Part shown: positions 18,090-27,610 of the stretch, in pieces
How positions within the stretch are numbered: position 1 is the first letter of the stretch
How the letters are laid out: every line of letters starts with the position of its first letter
The notes under the pieces: model-generated
Seen by the model: the letters and a program-made list of their open reading frames with translations, nothing else
Told to the model about the DNA's origin: nothing
The model's database searches: none
Origin: Bradyrhizobium sp. SK17
GTDB lineage: Bacteria; Pseudomonadota; Alphaproteobacteria; Rhizobiales; Xanthobacteraceae
Length of the DNA stretch: 64,000 bases
NCBI RefSeq assembly: GCF_002831585.1
Contig: NZ_CP025113.1
Coordinates: 1,674,001-1,738,000 of the forward strand
Reading direction: 5' to 3'
Position numbers and translations under genes: made by a program

Positions 18090-18158
18090 TCAGCGCAGGA
18101 GCATGATCAGGATGATCAGAGGGATCGGTATTCCGACTAGCCAGAGAAGAATCGGCAT
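18090..18158 (-). CDS. 22-residue single-span membrane peptide
   Basis: The frame encodes MPILLWLVGIPIPLIILIML plus LR, one hydrophobic helix interrupted by prolines, ending with TGA. Upstream is CAGGAGCAACC, a good ribosome-binding site seven bases before ATG (18156-18158). Similar peptides (MPILLWLxGIPIPxIILLxL) occur in rhizobial stress-gene clusters as I recall. It lies between the DUF892 gene and a multi-span membrane protein on the same strand. Confidence 0.65.
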   Translation of the reverse strand: MPILLWLVGIPIPLIILIMLLR

Positions 18159-18170
18159 TGGTTGCTCCTG

Positions 18171-19031
18171 TCAGGTGCGCATTGCGGGTTTGAGCCGGGA
18201 GTGAGAAATCCATGTGCCGTCCCGCAAGCCACCGCCTTCGGTTGCCGCGAGGCTGGCGCAGAAAGCTCCCAAGAGCAGCGACGCCGTCAGCCAGAACGCG
18301 AGTTGAGCCGTCGCCTTTCGCGCCGCATCGGCATCGGCCTTGATTTGTGTAACGACATCGTTGACCCGTTTTTCGGCGTCGGCCTGGCTGAGCCCCGTTC
18401 GCGCTGCCACGACCTTCGCGACGTACTCCCGATCGTTCGGCTTCAATTCGGCCCCCGTCTGAAAACTCGACGTGAACAATCGCAGCATCTCGCCGCGCGC
18501 GTCGCTTGCTGGCGCTTGCGCCGATGGCGTATTCGGCCTCAGCAGGGTGTCGACGTAGCTGTCCATGGGGCCGGATCGGCTCGCGGACGAAGCTGCGCCT
18601 GCGGCGCCGATGCCGCCTCCGATCAAGCTGGTTGCGGGAGTGGCCAGGAGGATTGCGCCGATCACGGATGCGAGCGCCCAGGCGACAAAGCCGTGAGCCG
18701 TGTCCCGGAAGTAGACCTCGTCAGTGTGGACACCGATCCAGCGGGAGCGCAATCGGCCTGCAATGTAGCCACCGATCGACGATGACAACATGGCGATGAC
18801 GATCAGATAGAGGCCAGTCCCGATCTTGAAGGTGGTCGTGGAGACGCCGGCGCCGGCCCACGGAAAGACTACAGACAGGCCTAGCCCTACGCCGAATGCC
18901 AACAGGACCAACGTAAAAGCGCAAGAGACCACGGCTCCGGCCGTGACGGCGCCCCACGACACGCCCGAGACGGACGGTTCGCCGGGGTCGGTTGCCGGTT
19001 GGACGACAACGGTATCAATCATGATGCTCAT
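18171..19031 (-). CDS. Multi-span membrane protein, unknown function
   Basis: This 286-residue protein has hydrophobic segments at about 27-55 (WGAVTAGAVVSCAFTLVLLA), 72-92, 112-138 and 245-268. A polar region (about 150-240) lies between the third and fourth and includes TGLSQADAEKRVNDVVTQIK. It resembles a rhizobial family of Gly-rich membrane proteins found near PhnA/DUF892-type stress genes, but I cannot name it. A second in-frame ATG at 19022 is possible. Confidence 0.8.
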   Translation of the reverse strand: MSIMIDTVVVQPATDPGEPSVSGVSWGAVTAGAVVSCAFTLVLLAFGVGLGLSVVFPWAGAGVSTTTFKIGTGLYLIVIAMLSSSIGGYIAGRLRSRWIGVHTDEVYFRDTAHGFVAWALASVIGAILLATPATSLIGGGIGAAGAASSASRSGPMDSYVDTLLRPNTPSAQAPASDARGEMLRLFTSSFQTGAELKPNDREYVAKVVAARTGLSQADAEKRVNDVVTQIKADADAARKATAQLAFWLTASLLLGAFCASLAATEGGGLRDGTWISHSRLKPAMRT

Positions 19032-19210
19032 CCCAATTTTGCGATGAGATCAGCTCATCGTGCCGCAACAATAGGCAGCTCTGACAAAGGTTCCTCGGCG
19101 AGCGACCTGCTGACTTGGCCGTGCAAGGGACGCTTGGGCTCAGCGAAGTGCGGCTGGCTCAACCGCGCGGAGGGGCTGAACGATCGACGCTAGCAGGCGA
19201 AGGGCGCTGG

Positions 19211-19366
19211 CTATTCCAATCTGTCCTGAGGCGGCTCAGGCGCCGCCTCCGTGCGGACCTCGCGCTCCGCTTGCAGCCAGAAATCCATTTCCGAACCGTC
19301 GGTTCTGCCGCTTTGCTCCCAGAGCTCGTAGGCGCGTTGTCGAATCTTGTCTTCCAGGCTGCTCAT
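19211..19366 (-). CDS. DUF2934 small protein (51 aa)
   Basis: The frame reads [20 protein letters not shown] and continues through [12 protein letters not shown], the signature of DUF2934 (RAYELWE..G......WLxAExE). Such proteins are common and often multicopy in rhizobia; the function is unknown. The ATG overlaps the catalase stop as ATGA, so it is translationally coupled and probably co-expressed with katE. Confidence 0.85.
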   Translation of the reverse strand: MSSLEDKIRQRAYELWEQSGRTDGSEMDFWLQAEREVRTEAAPEPPQDRLE

Positions 19367-21504
19367 GACCTGCTCCCTTTCTCGGGCATCTTGACGTTGG
19401 GCTCGCGTCCCCAGACGCGCAGCTTGGCGAGGCCGTCGACAAACGATTTGGCACCCTTGGCGCCTTCCAGGACGACACAGCCTTCATCGAGATCTTCGGT
19501 GGCGATGCCGGCCTTCGCGAGCAGCGGCAGCGCAGAGCCGACGTAGCCGATGAACTTGCAGTGAGCAAAGGCGTCGGCGACAAAATCCCTTGCCGAGGAA
19601 TCCTGCAGCAGATCGTCGATGGCTGCCTTCGCCGGCAGCAGGGCAACGGCATCGTACAACACCGAGGGCCCGCCATCGATCATTTGATCGGCGTCGATCC
19701 AGCTGCCGTCGCTCGCCTTGGCGCCCGTGACCGTCGGCGCGATGATCTCGTATGTCGCTCCCGCCTTGTCGAGCGCGCCCTTGAGTGCGTGAAGCAGGCC
19801 GGCATCGGTTCCGTCGGAAACCAGTATACCCAGCTTCCGGCCCTCGAAGCGCTCGGGTCCGTTCTCGACAATGCTCAGCGCCGGCGAAGGATCGAGATCC
19901 TGACGCGTTGGCACGGCCGCATCCGCGGGCTTCGGCATCTTCGGCAGACCAAGCTTGCCGCCGACCGTTCTAGCCAATGTCTCATCGATGTTGAGGAGAT
20001 GCGAGACCATGCGTTCCCGGATCGCGGGCGTCTTGACCTTACTGAGCTCGAACGTCAATGCGGCGGCGATGTGCGCCTGCTCTCCCATGGTTTGACTGAT
20101 GAAGAACTGACGCGCCTGGCTGTAATGGTCCGCGAAGCTCTCGGCCCGCAGACGGCGTTTCGGGCCTTGCTCGACGTCGGCGAACGACGTGAAGCCGCGC
20201 TGTGGTGACTCTCTTGGTCCTTCACCGAAGGAATTCGGCTGGTAGTTGGCGCGCCCGACCGGATTGCGCATCGCCATGTGACCGTCCTGCTGGAAATTCG
20301 CGAACGGACATTTCGGCGCATTGATCGGGATGTGCGTGAAGTTCGGGCTTCCCAGCCGCTTGAGCTGGGTGTCGAGGTAGGAGAAGTTGCGTCCCTGCAG
20401 CAGCGGATCGTTGGAGAAATCGATCCCCGGCGGAACGTTCTGGGTCATGAAGGCGACCTGTTCGGTTTCCGCGAAGAAATTGTCGGGCATGCGATCGAGC
20501 ACCAGCCGTCCCACGGGGACCGGCGGCAGGATCTCTTCCGGTATCAGCTTCGTCGGATCGAGCACGTCGAATTCGAAGGAATCGGCGAAGTCCTGATCGA
20601 ACAATTGCAACTGGAGTTCCCATTCCGGGAAGTTGCCGGACTTGATCGCGGTCCAGAGATCCCGGCGATGGAAATCAGGATCGGCACCATTGATCTTGAC
20701 GGCCTCGTTCCAGACCACCGACTGCATGCCCAATTTGGGCTTCCAGTGGAATTTGACGAATGTCGACTCGTTCTTCGCGTTCACAAGGCGGAAGGTATGG
20801 ACGCCGAAGCCTTCCATGAAGCGGAACGACCGCGGAATGGCGCGATCGGACATCACCCACATGATCATGTGCATGCTTTCGGGCGTCAGGCTGATGAAGT
20901 CCCAGAAATTATCGTGAGCCGATTGCGCCTGCGGAAAGGCGCAGTCAGGCTCTTCCTTGACCGCGTGGATCAGGTCGGGAAACTTGATGGCGTCCTGAAT
21001 GAAGAAGACCGGCATGTTGTTGCCGACGATGTCCCAGTTGCCTTCCTGAGTGTAGAGCTTCACGGCGAAGCCGCGGACGTCCCGGGCGATGTCGACCGAA
21101 CCCTTGCTTCCGGCCACGGTTGAAAACCGGACAAAGGCAGGCGTCTTTTCTCCGGCGCGCTGGAACAGGTCGGCTCTGGTGTACTTTGAAAACGGCTTGT
21201 AATTCTCGAAGTATCCGTGCGCGGCATAGCCGCGCGCATGCACGACCCGCTCGGGGATTCTTTCGTGATCGAAGTGGAAGATCTTTTCCCGAAAGTGGAA
21301 GTCCTCAAGCAGCGTCGGGCCGCGCGGACCAATTTTCAGGGAGTTTTGATCGTCGGAAACCGGACCGCCCTGTGCTGTCGTGAGCAAGGCTATTTTGCCT
21401 GACGCGATCTGATGAAGTTCGCCTCCCTCACCAACATCAAGCTTTTGATCGTGGATGGTCGCCGTCTCGCCTGATTTGCGAGATGCTTTCGTTGTCTTCG
21501 CCAT
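19363..21504 (-). CDS. katE: Large-subunit (HPII-type) catalase
   Basis: This 713-residue clade II haem catalase degrades H2O2. The catalytic core shows [19 protein letters not shown] (distal His) and [15 protein letters not shown]. It continues with [20 protein letters not shown] and ends with proximal Tyr in [13 protein letters not shown]. The C-terminal 150 residues (from about [16 protein letters not shown]) are the flavodoxin/GATase-like domain found only in large catalases. The length is normal. It is coupled to a DUF2934 gene by an ATGA overlap. The cluster of DUF892, catalase and small proteins points to stationary-phase or stress use. Confidence 0.97.
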   Translation of the reverse strand: MAKTTKASRKSGETATIHDQKLDVGEGGELHQIASGKIALLTTAQGGPVSDDQNSLKIGPRGPTLLEDFHFREKIFHFDHERIPERVVHARGYAAHGYFENYKPFSKYTRADLFQRAGEKTPAFVRFSTVAGSKGSVDIARDVRGFAVKLYTQEGNWDIVGNNMPVFFIQDAIKFPDLIHAVKEEPDCAFPQAQSAHDNFWDFISLTPESMHMIMWVMSDRAIPRSFRFMEGFGVHTFRLVNAKNESTFVKFHWKPKLGMQSVVWNEAVKINGADPDFHRRDLWTAIKSGNFPEWELQLQLFDQDFADSFEFDVLDPTKLIPEEILPPVPVGRLVLDRMPDNFFAETEQVAFMTQNVPPGIDFSNDPLLQGRNFSYLDTQLKRLGSPNFTHIPINAPKCPFANFQQDGHMAMRNPVGRANYQPNSFGEGPRESPQRGFTSFADVEQGPKRRLRAESFADHYSQARQFFISQTMGEQAHIAAALTFELSKVKTPAIRERMVSHLLNIDETLARTVGGKLGLPKMPKPADAAVPTRQDLDPSPALSIVENGPERFEGRKLGILVSDGTDAGLLHALKGALDKAGATYEIIAPTVTGAKASDGSWIDADQMIDGGPSVLYDAVALLPAKAAIDDLLQDSSARDFVADAFAHCKFIGYVGSALPLLAKAGIATEDLDEGCVVLEGAKGAKSFVDGLAKLRVWGREPNVKMPEKGSRS

Positions 21505-21867
21505 TGTTTGGTTTCCCGGAGACGGAGTTGAGGAATCCCTAATCCGGCGAAGTGGGGTGCGTTCCTATTTCGAGCGCACGCGCCAGCCATCATCTGGCTT
21601 CGACGTTGCGCGAGGCGATCCGTCTGTCGATCAGGGGCGGTGAAGTAGAACGGCGCACCAACAATGCGGCAGGCGCCCCGACCAACACAAGAGGGCCGCG
21701 GCCGCGTTCCAAACAAAACAACGCGGCCTCGGCTCCGATTATCCCGAGGCCGCCAAAGTTGTCCACGCTCGTCTTCCCCGCCCGCACCTGGTCGGGGTCA
21801 TGCAAGGTCAGCCCCGGCGCAGCCCAGGCACGTGCATGTGCTTGATGACGAGCGGGACTGAAGCTGG
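21505..21867. other. 363-bp intergenic region upstream of catalase
   Basis: It should hold the katE promoter. I looked for OxyR-like or EcfG-like sites and found none well spaced. There is GC-rich inverted sequence around 21721-21752 (CCTCGG ... CCGAGG). Short open frames here have no recognisable character. Confidence 0.5.
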
Positions 21868-22284
21868 TCACTCTACGATTTCGACAATACGGTGTGTGCG
21901 AGGATCGACCAGCACCGTCCGGCCATTGACCACGGTGTAGCGATAGTCATGCGTGCCATATTCCGGCGGCACGTCGTAGTAGGTTACGCCTTCGCCCGGA
22001 AGGTCGGCGCCTACCCTCACCTCGCCGTCGTAAGTGTAGGACGGATAGTGCCGCTCGGCCACATAGCTGCGAAAGCGGGGCCGTTGGTCGATGCCCAGCA
22101 CGCCGTTCACGCCTCCAACGACGCCACCGATTGCACCGCCAACCACGGCACCGACCGGCCCAGCGGCGCGTTCTCCCTCCCGGGATCCGCGTTCGATCCC
22201 GCCGGGGACGCCCTGTGCCGCGGCGGCAGCGGGCAACAAAACGATTGTGGCAAACGCTGCCGCGAGCAGGGAATATCTTTTCAT
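21868..22284 (-). CDS. DUF1236 secreted protein
   Basis: The chosen ATG starts MKRYSLLAAAFATIVLLPAA, a clean signal peptide. A Gly-rich segment resembling a glycine-zipper (GAVVGGAIGGVVGGVNGVLG) follows. The C-terminus YRYTVVNGRTVLVDPRTHRI is the DUF1236 hallmark. Mature size is about 115 residues. It is probably periplasmic; the function is unknown. An in-frame upstream start would add a non-signal N-terminus and is unlikely. Confidence 0.85.
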   Translation of the reverse strand: MKRYSLLAAAFATIVLLPAAAAAQGVPGGIERGSREGERAAGPVGAVVGGAIGGVVGGVNGVLGIDQRPRFRSYVAERHYPSYTYDGEVRVGADLPGEGVTYYDVPPEYGTHDYRYTVVNGRTVLVDPRTHRIVEIVE

Positions 22285-22378
22285 GCGTAACCTCATTGTT
22301 GGAGAGCTCACGACAAGTCGGAGCACAACCAATGGTTCCCGCGATGCATTCAGCGCGCGGAGATCGAATGCGGCAGGC

Positions 22379-22567
22379 TCACTTCACGCGGCGTCCCTTG
22401 AAAAAGCCTGCATTGGTCGTGTTCTGCTTGATGTTGGCAGTCTCACCCTGTTCAGATGAGTTTTGGATGTCGCGATGACCTTTTGACGTGTCGCGTTCGG
22501 CTTCAGCGTTCTGCTTCGGGCCTTTCGTGCTCTGATTGCCTTTCGGGATGGGTGGCATTTTGCTCAT
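22379..22567 (-). CDS. Small hydrophilic protein (62 aa)
   Basis: It encodes MSKMPPIPKGNQSTKGPKQN and continues with EAERDTSKGHRDIQNSSEQG, ending GFFKGRRVK. It is Lys/Gln/Asn-rich, with no hydrophobic core, and so probably disordered. Similar short proteins occur in rhizobial stress clusters. No function is known. Confidence 0.65.
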   Translation of the reverse strand: MSKMPPIPKGNQSTKGPKQNAEAERDTSKGHRDIQNSSEQGETANIKQNTTNAGFFKGRRVK

Positions 22568-22718
22568 GTCAAACACCTCGTTCGAGTTGAATGCGCCGGC
22601 ATAGGCGTTTCTCAGGGGCAGCGAGAGAAAACATTCTCCTGACAATTCCTCGGGCGGAGGAACCCTGGCGTCATCGGGGACTTGGTGGCGGCTGGGAGCT
22701 GACGCAAAGGATACGATC

Positions 22719-22913
22719 ATGGCACGAGACGAGCACAACAAGGCCGCGGAACACCACGAGAATGCAGCCAAGGCCCACCGATCAGCTGCGGAACATCATG
22801 GCAAGGGCGACCATGCCAAGGGCAAGGAGCACGCCTCCGCTGCGAAGCAGCATTCGCAGACCGCCCATCAGCACAGCGACGAGGCGCACTCCAAGAGCCA
22901 GCAGCAGAAGTAA
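22719..22913 (+). CDS. His/Lys-rich small protein (64 aa)
   Basis: The sequence begins MARDEHNKAAEHHENAAKAH and consists of imperfect repeats of AAEHH / AAKQHSQ type with twelve or more His, ending SQQQK. It would form an amphipathic helix with His-rich faces, suggestive of metal or nucleic-acid binding, but that is inference. A strong intrinsic-type hairpin follows its stop within ten bases, supporting a real transcript. Confidence 0.75.
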   Translation: MARDEHNKAAEHHENAAKAHRSAAEHHGKGDHAKGKEHASAAKQHSQTAHQHSDEAHSKSQQQK

Positions 22914-22921
22914 TCTGTAGG

Positions 22922-22949
22922 GATAGGCCCGGCAGAAGCCGGGCCTATC
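22922..22949 (+). terminator. Hairpin terminator after the His-rich gene
   Basis: A perfect 12-bp stem GATAGGCCCGGC / GCCGGGCCTATC around an AGAA loop is followed by a short TTTG. It lies nine bases past the stop codon at 22911-22913. Confidence 0.8.
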
Positions 22950-23673
22950 TTTGCAAGTCCTTGAACGATGTTACGAGAGCGTATCTCAGGTAAGCTGCAT
23001 GGGCAGCTTGAGGCTCATGCCCAGCATATCCGGCATCCCAGGCCGGTCCGTGCGCTTCGGCAAATCACCGCCCTTCGCGTAATGCTCGAATCGCAACACT
23101 GCATTCCTGGTGGGCCCCGACCTGCATGTCGTCCACCTCAGTCGAGAAGCCGTCAGACTTGCGTCGTCGAGCTTGTCGATCTTGGCTCGCAAGGAGCGGC
23201 TGGATGTCGCATCGCTATACATCCTCGATCAGCCAACTGCCCCCGCTGTCGTTGATGCCGGCCCATCTCGCTGTATTCCCTGAAGTGTCGATGACGAGCA
23301 GTTGGTCATCAAAGCCCAGAAGCCGATGCAGGCGGTCTCTTATGTCATCTGCGCCATCTACGCACTGGACGATCTAGACCGTTTCAAGACGATGCCACCA
23401 GGCGCCCAGCAATTTTATTGTCTCGCCGAGTTCGCCATAAGCAGTTCCTCGCGCCGGATGGATGTCATCGACGATGAGATATGTTGCGGCTCTGTCGGTT
23501 GCTTCAAGCCCTCTCCCTGAGGGCCTGATGTTCCGGTCCATTGCCGCTGCCGTCCGAGAGAAGCCATTCAATCTCGGTGTGCGCGGCATCGCCGCCAGAG
23601 CCAGCATTTGTGCGATGTAGCACAACCACTGGCAGAACCACAACGTTCTAAGCCGCGGGCAACTTCGATGCTC
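22950..23673. other. About 720 bp with no recognisable gene
   Basis: Several short open frames exist on both strands, but none has a convincing ribosome-binding site, codon pattern or family motif. The region lies between two groups of small genes and may be degraded sequence. Confidence 0.5.
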
Positions 23674-23946
23674 TTAAAGCTCTGATGCTCGTGCGTTCTT
23701 GGACAAGCGATGACTCCTCCTAAGCCGGCCCGGCGGAATGCGAGCGACCCGTGAGGCGCTGGCGCAAAGCAAGAGAAATAACGCGCGCTGCGCCTTGTAC
23801 CTTGCAGCATTGTGACTGCATTCCGAGCCGCGGATCAGAGAATGCCCGTCGGTCGTAGACACAGACCACTTCCACCTGCTGCGCCCACGCCGCTTCAGCA
23901 CGATGTCGAACGCCGCGAAGCGGTCATCACTCGGCTGATAGTTCAT
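23674..23946 (-). CDS. Small conserved protein (90 aa)
   Basis: It begins MNYQPSDDRFAAFDIVLKRR, then SRWKWSVSTTDGHSLIRGSE and SHNAARYKAQRALFLLL. This pattern (W.W.V.T..G....G.E..R.AARYKA.RALF) recurs in short rhizobial proteins I recall, with no known function. Its ATG overlaps the stop of the preceding 59-codon gene as ATGA. The C-terminal 20 residues look less conserved. Confidence 0.65.
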   Translation of the reverse strand: MNYQPSDDRFAAFDIVLKRRGRSRWKWSVSTTDGHSLIRGSECSHNAARYKAQRALFLLLCASASRVARIPPGRLRRSHRLSKNARASEL

Positions 23947-24122
23947 GCCGCGAACCTGGCCGGGAAGCCATCGCGGAGCTTGTCCAGCAGCCGCTGCTCG
24001 CGCTCGATCCGGCTTCTGTAGAGTTCAGCTTCCTTCTCGGTCTTTGCTCGCGCCAGCAGTAGGCGATAATGGCCGATAATCTTTTCGCTGCCCTGGATCA
24101 ACAATTCTCGAACGTCGGTCAT
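23943..24122 (-). CDS. Small helical protein (59 aa)
   Basis: The frame MTDVRELLIQGSEKIIGHYR continues with LLLARAKTEKEAELYRSRIE and REQRLLDKLRD, a single charged coiled-coil-like helix. Short rhizobial proteins of the same plan exist. It overlaps the next gene by four bases, so the two form a coupled pair. The IS21 element begins about 30 bp upstream of its start and may have cut off its promoter. Confidence 0.65.
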   Translation of the reverse strand: MTDVRELLIQGSEKIIGHYRLLLARAKTEKEAELYRSRIEREQRLLDKLRDGFPARFAA

Positions 24123-24165
24123 GAAACCACCCTCATGCTCGACAAGGAAGAGAATGTCAATCGGC

Positions 24166-25020
24166 TTACAAATTTGACCCCGTATCGGCGTCCAATTTTG
24201 ACCCCTTCGCGCGGCGTGATTTGAGGGTAGCGCTCGACTCGTCGGAGCTGGCCGGGATTGCGGAGACGAGACGAGCGCGGGCGGCGTGATCGTCGTCGCG
24301 GCTTTTGAAGCGCCAGCTGTCGTTGCCGGTCTCGACGATGTCGCAGTGGTGGGTCAACCGATCGAGCAGCGCGGTGGTCATCTTGGCGTCGCCGAACACG
24401 CTGGGCCATTCGCCGAAGGCGAGATTGGTAGTGACGATGACGGAAGCGCGCTCATAGAGCCGACTGACGAGATGGAACAGAAGCTGGCCGCCGGATTGGG
24501 CGAAGGGCAGATATCCGAGTTCGTCCAGCACGATGAAGTCCATCCGGGTCAGATGTTCGGCAAGCCGGCCCTGACGTCCGTTACGGGTCTCGATCTCGAG
24601 GCGGTTGACGAGGTCGACCACGTTGTAGAAGCGACCGCGGGCGCCGGATCGGATGCAGCTTCTGGCGATTGCGATGGCCAGGTGGGTTTTGCCCGTGCCG
24701 GTGCCGCCGACGAGCACGACGTTGCGCTGCTGGGCGATGAAGCCGCCGACGGCGAGATCGTTGACGAGCGTCTGATTGATCGGCGTGCCTTCGAACTGGA
24801 AGTCGTCGAGATCCTTGGCCAACGGCAGCTTGGCGATGGTGAGCTGGTACTTGATCGACCGCGCCTGCTTCTCGTTGATCTCGGCGCTGAGCAGGTCGCC
24901 GACGATGCGCTGAGGTTCGTGCTGGCGCTTGACGGCCGTCGCCATGATCTCGTCGAAGGCAGCCCTCATGCCGTAGAGTTTGAGCTCGCCCATGAGGTCG
25001 AAGATTTGGGTTCGTTCCAT
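24166..25020 (-). CDS. istB: IS21-family helper ATPase IstB
   Basis: Starting at [20 protein letters not shown], the protein is a DnaA/DnaC-like AAA+ ATPase. Walker A is [13 protein letters not shown] and Walker B is [12 protein letters not shown]. It assists IstA during target selection. The frame is intact. The ATG lies at the very end of istA, so translation is coupled. Confidence 0.95.
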   Translation of the reverse strand: MERTQIFDLMGELKLYGMRAAFDEIMATAVKRQHEPQRIVGDLLSAEINEKQARSIKYQLTIAKLPLAKDLDDFQFEGTPINQTLVNDLAVGGFIAQQRNVVLVGGTGTGKTHLAIAIARSCIRSGARGRFYNVVDLVNRLEIETRNGRQGRLAEHLTRMDFIVLDELGYLPFAQSGGQLLFHLVSRLYERASVIVTTNLAFGEWPSVFGDAKMTTALLDRLTHHCDIVETGNDSWRFKSRDDDHAARARLVSAIPASSDESSATLKSRRAKGSKLDADTGSNL

Positions 25021-26519
25021 CAGATGGTCCTCCGGAGGTTGTCGTAGCGGGCGCAATCGGCGATCGGCGCATGGCGGAGCGTCAGTGCCGCCGGCGTCAT
25101 GATGTTGGCCGGTGCAGCGGGTTCGCGTTGGCGAGCCAGGATGTTGAGAACGACGTCAGCGGAATGGACGCCGTGACCAAGCGCCTCGGCGCAGGCGGCT
25201 TCGACCGCCGACAAACCGTCAGTCAGCACCGCATTGAGGATGTCGACCATCTGTCGATTGCCGTCGTCGGTGCTGGCGAGCCTGCGCCGGATCCGTTCGA
25301 TCGCGGCCGGCAGCACCCAGTCCTTGAAGGGTGCGCCGTTACGCAAGGCCCCGGGTTTGCGCGCGAGCACCGGCACGTAGTGCCAGGGATCGTAGGTCGT
25401 CTCGCCGCGTCCGAACGACCGCGGATGCTCCGCAACGATCCGTCCATCCTGACGGATGACGATACGGTCGGCATAGGCTTGAACCTCGACCGGACGTCCG
25501 ACGGCGCTGGCCGCGACCGAGTATTTGTTATTGTCGAAGCGCACCAGGCAGGTTTTGGAGACCGATGCCGGCACCGCATGGAATCCGTCGAACCGACCGG
25601 CATAGGGAACGAGCTTCGGCCGTTCGGCTTCGAACACATCCCAGATCGTCTGATCGGACAGCTCCGGATGCCGATGCGCCTTGGCGTAGGCGATGCATTT
25701 GTCGAGCAGCCAGGCGTTGAGTTCGTCCAGCTTTTTGAACCGCAGCCGCGGCGTGAAGAAGCGTTCCCGGACCAACCCGACCTGGTTCTCCACCTGGCCC
25801 TTCTCCCAGCCCGACGCCGGCGTGCAGGCGACCGGGTCGACGAGATAGTGGCTGCACATCTGCAGGAAGCGGCGATTGTAGCGGCGATCCTTGCCGACGA
25901 AGATCGTCTCCACCGCCGTCTTCATGTTGTCGTAGATGCCGCGACTGCAGGTGCCCTTGAACAGTGCGAACGCCCGGTCGTGGGCGTCGAACACCATCTC
26001 CTGCGTCTCGCGCGGATAGGCGCGCACGAACAGCATGCGGCTATGACACAGCCGGACGTGGGCGACCTTCACGAGTACCGTCACGCCGTTGAGGAGAACG
26101 ATCTCGTGGCTCCAGTCGAACTGATAGGCTTCTCCTGGCGCAAAACTCAGCGGGACATAGGCCGCCGCCGTCGATTGCCCGCGCTCCTTGCTCCAGCGCC
26201 TGGCGTAACGCCGCACGGCATCGTAGCCGCCGTCATAGCCGCGTCCGCGCAACTCTTCGAAGATCCGGATCAGCGTCAGTTGTTCGCGCGCGGATTTGGC
26301 TGCGTTCGCCGCCAGCAGTTCATCGAGTTCCGCCGCCCATCGTCCAAGCTTGGGCCGCGGCTGCACCTGACGCTCATACTCGAACGAAGTCTCTCCGGAT
26401 CTCAGCACCTTCCGGACCGTGTTCCGCGACACCTTCAGGTCACGGGCGATCTCCTTGATCGTCTTGCCCTTGATGAAGTGCTCGCGCCGTATCCGCGCAA
26501 TCGTCTCCACGATCAGCAT
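25020..26519 (-). CDS. istA: IS21-family transposase IstA
   Basis: This 499-residue transposase has an N-terminal helix-turn-helix ([20 protein letters not shown]) and an rve/DDE core. The core residues are YQFDWSHE (Asp), [10 protein letters not shown] (Asp) and [11 protein letters not shown] (Glu). It ends with the IstA C-terminal domain. No frameshift is seen, so the element could be mobile with its helper istB. Confidence 0.96.
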   Translation of the reverse strand: MLIVETIARIRREHFIKGKTIKEIARDLKVSRNTVRKVLRSGETSFEYERQVQPRPKLGRWAAELDELLAANAAKSAREQLTLIRIFEELRGRGYDGGYDAVRRYARRWSKERGQSTAAAYVPLSFAPGEAYQFDWSHEIVLLNGVTVLVKVAHVRLCHSRMLFVRAYPRETQEMVFDAHDRAFALFKGTCSRGIYDNMKTAVETIFVGKDRRYNRRFLQMCSHYLVDPVACTPASGWEKGQVENQVGLVRERFFTPRLRFKKLDELNAWLLDKCIAYAKAHRHPELSDQTIWDVFEAERPKLVPYAGRFDGFHAVPASVSKTCLVRFDNNKYSVAASAVGRPVEVQAYADRIVIRQDGRIVAEHPRSFGRGETTYDPWHYVPVLARKPGALRNGAPFKDWVLPAAIERIRRRLASTDDGNRQMVDILNAVLTDGLSAVEAACAEALGHGVHSADVVLNILARQREPAAPANIMTPAALTLRHAPIADCARYDNLRRTI

Positions 26520-26699
26520 CCCCGACCACCTGCTTCATGACAAAGCAGGCAGCGCAACAGCCAATCTATAGGGGGTCAATTTTGGACGCCGATCCCCCGG
26601 CTCAGGGGGTCACTATTGCAGGCCGAATAACACTCCGGACGGATTGGCCGCTGACGGAGCGCCGACTGGCCGACGAGACCCACTTCGGAGTCGGATCAC

Positions 26700-27136
26700 T
26701 GAGGCCACGATCTGCGCGGTTCGTTGAGATCTGAACGATGCCGAGCAGCATGCGAGCCTGCGTGATCCGGGCTCTCAGAGACAAGGCTTTGACCTGGCCT
26801 TCTTCAGCTCCTGAAAATCGCCCACGGCGGTCGTCCGTCACGAAGGAGCCAACGCCAATACCTTCGACGTAGGCATTGCCGACGAGTGCCTCGACATTCT
26901 CTGGTTCCAGCGCCAGGGCCTTCTCAAAGACGTTCTTGGCTGATGCCAAGTGCTCGGGGGCGGGGCCCCTGTTGACGGGCGGCCTCCCGAAAATACAGGT
27001 CCATCACATCGCGATGAACCGCGCTCTTGGCACGCAGTGCCTCGGCCGCAACGAGAAGCATGCCTTGGCCATGGCGCGCAATCTCCAACCCCGATCTCCC
27101 GTTTGCCGAACCGAGGTCACCGCCGGCAAGCGCCAT
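26700..27136 (-). pseudogene. TPR fragment of an adenylate-cyclase-type gene
   Basis: Two reverse frames together match TPR repeats of multi-copy Bradyrhizobium class III cyclases. One frame gives VHRDVMDLYFREAARQQG; the next gives NVFEKALALEPENVEALVGN and MLLGIVQISTNRA. A frameshift joins them near 26940. Homology stops near 26710, close to the IS21 end, and there is no cyclase catalytic domain. It is a remnant. Confidence 0.7.
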
Positions 27137-27205
27137 TCTTCAAAACTTGAATTGCGGCGAAGTTTTCGTGGTGGGATTGCGGCACACTGAGAGTATAGTC
27201 AGTGC

Positions 27206-27391
27206 ATGCAAGACGCCCAGGTGGTCTTCGAAGCTGAACGGGTCTCTGCCGGCAATTGGCGGCTTTTGTGTCATTGCCCTGGCGGAAAGATCGAATACAT
27301 AACTGGGTTCTTGGACGAGCAATCGACCAAAAACTGGCTGGCGACCGAACACCTTGACTATTGGCTCAAGGGAAGAGGCTATACGGCATGA
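27206..27391 (+). CDS. Small conserved protein (61 aa)
   Basis: It encodes MQDAQVVFEAERVSAGNWRL, then LCHCPGGKIEYITGFLDEQS and WLKGRGYTA. The pattern of a short beta-rich segment followed by a helix ending in W is seen in many small Bradyrhizobium proteins with no assigned function. It stands alone. Confidence 0.6.
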   Translation: MQDAQVVFEAERVSAGNWRLLCHCPGGKIEYITGFLDEQSTKNWLATEHLDYWLKGRGYTA

Positions 27392-27610
27392 GCAGCCACT
27401 CCAAGCGTCCACGCGACGTCGATTGAAAATTCTGGCAGCGCCAGTCGTGCTTACTCTGCATCTTGTCTACGCTAACGCACGGAAGCGCCCCGGCACTGGC
27501 TCCGTGGCCCCAGGGGTGCCGGGGTCGTCTGCTCTGCTGGCGATCGATGAGAAGGGCTGCCGTTTCCTGATGACTATGAGCCGCCGAAAGAGGCCGCCAG
27601 AAAGTGCAAC

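Larger units (their letters stand above)
24155..26620 (-). mobile_element. IS21-family insertion sequence (istAB)
   Basis: This element of about 2.47 kb carries istA and istB on the reverse strand. Both ends contain repeated AATTTTGACCCC-like motifs. The left has two such motifs flanking ATCGGCGTCC, and the inverted right end has the same ATCGGCGTCC followed by AAAATTGACCCC. Multiple terminal repeats are typical of IS21. I could not identify a clear target duplication, so the outer limits (TG...CA) are approximate. It abuts a broken cyclase-type gene on its right. Confidence 0.85.

Noticed and set aside
19030..19110. EcfG-type promoter (GGAAC on the reverse strand) upstream of the membrane protein gene at 18171-19031
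   Set aside because: The distance to the nearest GTT-type -10 is 19 or 20 bases, outside the 16-17 needed.
21505..21600. EcfG-type promoter for katE
   Set aside because: A reverse-strand GGAAC is present near 21567 but no correctly spaced CGTT follows.
22968..23520. Several 60-95 codon frames between the His-rich gene and the 90-aa gene
   Set aside because: None has a ribosome-binding site, a hydrophobic or charged pattern typical of a protein, or resemblance to a family I know.
24140..26640. Target-site duplication around the IS21 element
   Set aside because: The flanks (GAAGAGAA on the left, GGCCGAAT on the right) do not match, so the ends remain approximate.
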